This document shows, one piece after another, positions 60,003 through 64,000 of a DNA stretch of 64,000 nt; the first letter of the stretch is position 1; each line of letters opens with the position of its first letter. A model generated the notes under the pieces. The model did no database searches and was not told where the DNA came from. It worked only from the letters and a program-made list of their open reading frames with translations. The position numbers were made by a program, and so were the translations under genes. This DNA is from Thermoleophilia bacterium. Its GTDB lineage: Bacteria > Actinomycetota > Thermoleophilia > RBG-16-64-13. The stretch is from positions 3,545,845-3,609,844 of the forward strand of contig JAOSKU010000001.1 in NCBI GenBank assembly GCA_027493445.1, in the 5' to 3' direction.

Positions 60003-60158
60003 GGTCTCCCTCCCGGCCGGCTGGATCGTCGAGGCTCACGCGCACGATAGCACGCCGGGTCCGGAGTCGAGCCCGGCCCGGATTCTGCCGGGACCATGCG
60101 CTTCCCCAGGGAGCTGGTCCGAAGTCCGGGGCCCCTTCCCTCAGGTGAGGCTGGAGTG

Positions 60159-60185
60159 TATGATGCCGTCGTAATTGGTCAGACC
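60159..60185 (+). promoter_or_regulatory. Possible promoter and FadR/PdhR-type operator before the AOR gene
   Basis: TATGAT (60159-60164) could be a -10 box, although no clear -35 is present. AATTGGTCAGACC (60173-60185) resembles the TTGGTnnnACC pattern bound by FCD-type GntR regulators such as PdhR, placed at the predicted start of transcription. The right half-site is imperfect. Confidence 0.3.
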
Positions 60186-60304
60186 GCCGATATACCAGAC
60201 GGCCCCCGTGACCGAGCGACAGGCGGGCGGCGGGGGTCCCCCTTCTCGGACCCGCGCCGCTCGTCCACTCGATGCGCCGGCCCCCACGCCCACGGAGTTG
60301 ACAG

Positions 60305-62704
60305 ATGAACCAGCTGGCCGCTCAGGAACCTCTCTGCACCGGATGTCGCACCTGCGAGCTCCTGTGCGCCTTCAGTCGCTTCGGGGAGATGAACCCCAGG
60401 AAGGCGGCCCTGAGGGTGCACGGAGAGTTCCCGGCCCCCGGTGCCTACCACCTGAGCCTGTGCACCCAGTGCGGCGAGTGCGCCGACGTCTGCCCGACGG
60501 AGGCCATCGGGCTCGACGAGACCCGCGGCGCGTACGTCATTGACCCCGAGCTCTGCACGGACTGCGGGGTGTGCGTCGACGCCTGCCCCGAGAACGTCAT
60601 GTTCACCCACCGCGAAGCGGCCACGCCCATCAAGTGCGACCTCTGCGGCGAGTGCGTGGAAATCTGTCCCCGGGGCGTACTGTCGGTGGTCGACTCGGGC
60701 ACGGGCGCGACGGTTGTCGCCGCGGGCACGGCTGCCGCCGCCACTCACGCCGCCCCCGCGGGCACGGCTGCCGCCGTCGGCGCATGGGCAACCAACTCCG
60801 CCGCCGGCGCCGGCACTGCCCCCGCGGGCGGTCCCAAGGCCGCCCTCCCCGGCTACGCGGGCACCCTGCTGCGGGTCGACCTGACCGCCGGCACCGCCGT
60901 CAAGGAGCCCCTGCCCGAGGTACTCGCCCGCGAGTACTTGGGAGGCCGCGGCTTCGTGGCCAAGCTGCTCTGGGACGAGGTACCCGCCGGCGCCGACCCC
61001 CTGGGGCCCGACAACCGGGTGATCATGGCCAGCGGCCCCCTGGCCGGGGCCTTCGTGCCCGCCGGCGCCAAGGTGGAGTTCGGGGCGAAGTCTCCGGCCA
61101 CCGGCGGCTACGGCGACAGCAACATGGGCGGCCACCTGGCCGCCGAGATGAAGTACGCCGGCTACGACGTGGTGGTGTTCCAGGGCGCCTCCCCGACCCC
61201 GGTCTACCTCTACATCGACGACGGCCGGGTCGAGCTGCGCGACGCCAACAAGTACTGGGGTCAGGGCTCCTTCGCCACCGAGAAGGCCCTCAAGGACGAC
61301 CTGGGCGAGGACTTCCAGATCGCCACCATCGGCCCGGCCGGCGAGAACCTGGTGCGCTATGCCTGCATCAGCCACGACTTCGGCCGCCAGGCGGGCCGCA
61401 CGGGCATCGGCGCGGTGCTGGGCTCCAAGAAGATGAAGGCGGTGGCCGTGCGGGGCTCGAGGAGCTTCCCGGCCGCCGACCCGGGCCGGGTCATGAAGCT
61501 CGGCAAGGAGATGTTCGCCCACTGCGCGGCTGCGCCCCTCTTCAAGGAGTGGCAGGACTACGGCACCGCCTCGGTCACCACCTGGGTGAATGACATCGGC
61601 TGCTTCCCCACGCGAAACTTCTCAACTTCTTATTATGAAGAGTTCGAGCGGTTTTCGGGCGAGGTGATGCGGGAGAGCATCATCGTGAACGACAAGGCCT
61701 GCTATGCCTGTCCCCTGGCCTGCGGCAAGTACTCGCACACCAAGGTGAAGACGGCGTCCGGGGTGGAGCTCGAGGCCCACGTGGAGGGCCCCGAGTACGA
61801 GACCACCGCCCTGGTGGGGGGCAACTGCATGCTCGGTTCCATGGAGGAGGTGGCCTACGTCAACTGGGTCATGGACGAGCTGGGGCTCGACACCATCTCC
61901 GCCGGCTCCACCGTCGCCTGGGCGCTCGAGTGTCTGGAGAAGGGCTTGATCACCCGCGATCAGGTCGAGGGCCGGGAGCTGACGTTCGGCGACCTGGAGT
62001 CGGTGCTCTGGCTCTGCGAGAAGATTGCCGCCCGCGACGGCTACATCGGCCGCCTACTGGCCGACGGCACCCGCCTGGCAGCGGCGAAGGTGGGGGGCGA
62101 CTCCCTGGATTTCGCCATTCAGGTGAAGGGCCTGGAGATGTCGGGCTACGACTCGCGCAACGCCACTGCCATGCTGCTTTCGTACATGACCGCCGACATC
62201 GGCGCCGCGCACAACCGCTCCTGGGCGGTGACCCACGACCTGGCCACCGAGCGCCGGGGCGTGGAGGGCAAGGCGGCCAAGGTCGTCGAGCTGCAGCACA
62301 CCCGGCCCATGTTCGACACCCTGGGTGTGTGCCGCTTGCAGTGGATCGAACTGGGGATGCCGGTGGAGCGGTACGCCGAGATGCTGAGCGCCCTCGCCGG
62401 CGTGGAGTACACTTGGGACGACCTGCTGCGTATCTCGGAGAAGGTCTTCAACCTTACCCGGGCCTTCAATGTCCGAGAGATCCCGGGCTACGGCCGGGCC
62501 ATGGACCTGCCCCCGGCCCGCGTCTGGAAGGACCCGGTGCCAACCGGCCCGAGCGCGGGTGCTTCGGTGCCCCTGGAAACGGTGCACGCCCTGCTCGACG
62601 ACTACTACCGCCTGCGCGGGTGGACGGAGGACGGGCTGCCGACGGCCGCCAAGCTGCGCGAGCTCGGTCTCGACGACGTGGCGGAGGCGCTGGGCGCCGG
62701 CTGA
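60305..62704 (+). CDS. Tungsten-type aldehyde:ferredoxin oxidoreductase fused to a four-cluster ferredoxin
   Basis: The 799-residue protein starts with four Cys quartets: C11/14/17/21, C53/56/59/63, C84/87/90/94 and C111/114/117/121, enough for four [4Fe-4S] clusters. An Ala/Gly/Thr-rich linker (about 128-182) joins this to an AOR domain with YLGGRGFVAKLLWDEV, GGYGDSNMGGHLAAEMK and the proximal cluster Cys466/469/473 (CYACPLAC). It would oxidise an aldehyde to the acid, or run the reverse reaction, passing electrons through the attached ferredoxin. In many bacteria AorA-like ferredoxin and AorB are separate genes. A ThiS/MoaD-like gene follows, as expected for pterin cofactor supply. Confidence 0.92.
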   Translation: MNQLAAQEPLCTGCRTCELLCAFSRFGEMNPRKAALRVHGEFPAPGAYHLSLCTQCGECADVCPTEAIGLDETRGAYVIDPELCTDCGVCVDACPENVMFTHREAATPIKCDLCGECVEICPRGVLSVVDSGTGATVVAAGTAAAATHAAPAGTAAAVGAWATNSAAGAGTAPAGGPKAALPGYAGTLLRVDLTAGTAVKEPLPEVLAREYLGGRGFVAKLLWDEVPAGADPLGPDNRVIMASGPLAGAFVPAGAKVEFGAKSPATGGYGDSNMGGHLAAEMKYAGYDVVVFQGASPTPVYLYIDDGRVELRDANKYWGQGSFATEKALKDDLGEDFQIATIGPAGENLVRYACISHDFGRQAGRTGIGAVLGSKKMKAVAVRGSRSFPAADPGRVMKLGKEMFAHCAAAPLFKEWQDYGTASVTTWVNDIGCFPTRNFSTSYYEEFERFSGEVMRESIIVNDKACYACPLACGKYSHTKVKTASGVELEAHVEGPEYETTALVGGNCMLGSMEEVAYVNWVMDELGLDTISAGSTVAWALECLEKGLITRDQVEGRELTFGDLESVLWLCEKIAARDGYIGRLLADGTRLAAAKVGGDSLDFAIQVKGLEMSGYDSRNATAMLLSYMTADIGAAHNRSWAVTHDLATERRGVEGKAAKVVELQHTRPMFDTLGVCRLQWIELGMPVERYAEMLSALAGVEYTWDDLLRISEKVFNLTRAFNVREIPGYGRAMDLPPARVWKDPVPTGPSAGASVPLETVHALLDDYYRLRGWTEDGLPTAAKLRELGLDDVAEALGAG

Positions 62705-62781
62705 CGTGTCCGCTGAAGGATGCGGACCGGCCTGCGGTCGAGCCCGTCCCTACCCGCCCGTTCTTGTGCAACAAAAACTGC

Positions 62782-63038
62782 ATGAATAGCGAAACGCAAC
62801 AAAGACGCACGATACGGCTGCGGTCCGCCGGCCACGTGGGCGAGTACCTGCCCGCGGGGGCGAGGAGTTCACGGTGTCACTGGCCGGCCCTCGCACGATG
62901 CGCGAGATCCTGGCCGATCTGGGAGTGCCGCACGGGTTGGTCATGGGAGTCATCGTCCAGGGCCGCCGGTATGGCCTGGACTACGTGCCTGCCGACGGCG
63001 ACGAGGTGACGCTGATCTCCCCTCCGGCGGGCGGGTGA
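62782..63038 (+). CDS. ThiS/MoaD-like sulfur carrier, one frame break
   Basis: The joined product is 85 residues and ends in SPPAGG, the C-terminal Gly-Gly that is thiocarboxylated in MoaD/ThiS proteins. MREILADLGVPHGLV and YVPADGDEVTLI are the usual beta-grasp blocks. The frame breaks in the G run 62856-62860 (one G short). It follows the AOR gene, where such carriers for molybdopterin/tungstopterin synthesis are commonly found. Start is ATG 62782 with no clear ribosome site. Its last 58 bases overlap the convergent oxidoreductase frame. Confidence 0.72.
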
Positions 63039-64000
63039 CCCCGGGCCGGCAACACGCGTGTCCCCTGGGGAGACTCTGCCTGGATAGACAGCAGATGCTC
63101 CACCCGAACCTGGGTGGCGTAGAAGGCGGCGCATTCGCCCATGTCTGTAAGGACGGCTTGGGTGGCGGCGTTCACGCCCTGATCGTGTTCCAGCCAGCCT
63201 CCACGCGGGCAGGCGACCAGCTCCGGATGAAGGCAGGGGTCCAGGCGGAGGATGCCCTTCAGCTGTCCTTGCCGGCTCACCACCCGCACAGGCGCGCCGT
63301 CGTCGAGCCCGATGGCCCGGGCGGGAGCCGGGTTCACGCGCACCGGGAGGGGCCCCGTGTGCTCCTCGGGCAGGATTTGCGAGTGCAGAGCTCCGCGCCG
63401 AACAGAGGTCAGAAGCCGTAGGGGGTACTCGGGGTCAACCGGATCCGGCGGGGAGAGCGTGTCGAGGAGGCGAAAGCGGCTGTCGGGATGGGCGAAGCCG
63501 CCGGCCCAGGCGACCGCGGGCCAGGGCATACGCGCCCAGCCTCGCGCCCGCAGCTCGGTCAGGGAGGGCGCACCTTGGGGCAGGCCGGCTTCGAGCCAGG
63601 CGTCCAGGGTCTCGTGGGGCACCGGCCGGTCCAGCCGGCGGGCCACCTCGAGCATGACCTCGAAGTCGGTGCGGCAGCCTTCGGGAGGCTTCACCACCCG
63701 CCGGGCCGCTCCGAGTTGATTCTGCCAGTAGGAGGCGACCACGTCCTCCTCCTCCAGAAAGAGGGCCGGGGGCAGCACGATGCCGGCCGCCCGGGCTGTC
63801 TCGGTCCAGAAGCCATCGACGGCGACCACCGTGTCGACGGCGCGCAGACCTCGGGCGATGGCCGGGGCCTCGGGGCCCTGGTTGGCGATGTTGGAGCACA
63901 CCGTCCAGACGAAGCGGACCGGGGGTCGGCCGCCGGCAGCTCCCGCGCGAGGAGGGGCATGATCAGGGGTGCGGGGCGCGTCCCTGGCCGCGTCGGCCAG
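62981..64000 (-). CDS. Molybdopterin oxidoreductase, C-terminal part (5' end outside window)
   Basis: The frame is open from the right edge to the stop at 62981. It shows the late molybdopterin domain (SNIANQGPEAPAIARGL, AVDGFWTETARAAGIVLPP, LFLEEEDVVASYWQN) and the C-terminal molydop-binding barrel (PLRLLTSVRRGALHSQ, VRVNPAPARAIGLDDGAPV, RGGWLEHDQGVNAAT). It is a DMSO-reductase-family enzyme such as a formate dehydrogenase-like subunit; the specific substrate depends on the missing N-terminal part. The last ~35 residues after YATQVRVEHL look non-conserved, and the true stop may be upstream. Confidence 0.85.
   Translation of the reverse strand: MADAARDAPRTPDHAPPRAGAAGGRPPVRFVWTVCSNIANQGPEAPAIARGLRAVDTVVAVDGFWTETARAAGIVLPPALFLEEEDVVASYWQNQLGAARRVVKPPEGCRTDFEVMLEVARRLDRPVPHETLDAWLEAGLPQGAPSLTELRARGWARMPWPAVAWAGGFAHPDSRFRLLDTLSPPDPVDPEYPLRLLTSVRRGALHSQILPEEHTGPLPVRVNPAPARAIGLDDGAPVRVVSRQGQLKGILRLDPCLHPELVACPRGGWLEHDQGVNAATQAVLTDMGECAAFYATQVRVEHLLSIQAESPQGTRVLPARGHPPAGGEISVTSSPSAGT

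Overview
The window is about two thirds G+C, uses GTG and TTG starts freely, and encodes a GlgE-type glycogen/maltosyl pathway (branching enzyme, a trehalose synthase fused to maltokinase, and GlgE). It also carries a Tat-exported lipoprotein, S-layer-homology (SLH) proteins, several corrinoid methyltransferase components and a tungsten-type aldehyde oxidoreductase. Together these suggest an anaerobic or facultatively anaerobic, high-GC, actinobacterium-like organism. That is inference from gene content; no rRNA or other phylogenetic marker is present.

Layout. 1-0.4 kb: tail of an antitoxin-like gene, a promoter with a palindromic operator, and a dispersed repeat. 0.47-12.3 kb (+): a catabolic run of an AbfD/HpaB-like flavoprotein, a TetR regulator, an M24 peptidase-fold protein, a DUF362 protein, 3-hydroxyacyl-CoA dehydrogenase, an HMG-CoA-lyase-like enzyme, a FadN-like hydratase/dehydrogenase, a thiolase and an SDR, followed by a MerR-TetR hybrid regulator. 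13.5-24.8 kb: a methyl-transfer module with one pterin-binding methyltransferase, two UroD-family methyltransferases, three small corrinoid proteins, a complete branched-chain-type ABC importer and a HutC-type GntR regulator. Two near-identical operator sites (16.44 and 23.00 kb) bracket the module. 24.9-32.7 kb: miscellaneous genes (UPF0178, MFS, hotdog thioesterase, a secreted low-complexity protein, B12-type radical SAM, epimerase, Rieske ferredoxin) plus composite repeats. 32.9-39.6 kb (-): five tightly coupled genes of unknown function around a 1168-residue Ig-like/membrane/proline-rich protein; this is the best candidate for an undescribed system. 39.8-48.3 kb: RecQ, an LPG-synthase-like membrane protein, a second hotdog protein, a HAD-AIR synthase fusion, RsgA, FBPase and a FadR-type regulator. 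48.4-58.8 kb (-): glgB, treS-mak, glgE and two SLH-domain proteins. 59.0-64.0 kb: polysaccharide deacetylase, a 52-residue membrane peptide, ferredoxin-AOR fusion, ThiS/MoaD-like protein and the C-terminal part of a molybdopterin oxidoreductase.

Working together (inference): the GntR-controlled module would import a methylated compound and strip methyl groups onto corrinoid proteins and then a pterin. The neighbouring TetR-controlled genes would oxidise a CoA-thioester skeleton to acetyl-CoA. No acyl-CoA ligase or acyl-CoA dehydrogenase is visible, so the substrate is not determined.

Quality caveat: thirteen otherwise normal genes contain fourteen single-base frame breaks, nearly all in G, C or T runs of five or more. 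I treat these as probable sequencing or assembly errors and give the full gene spans.
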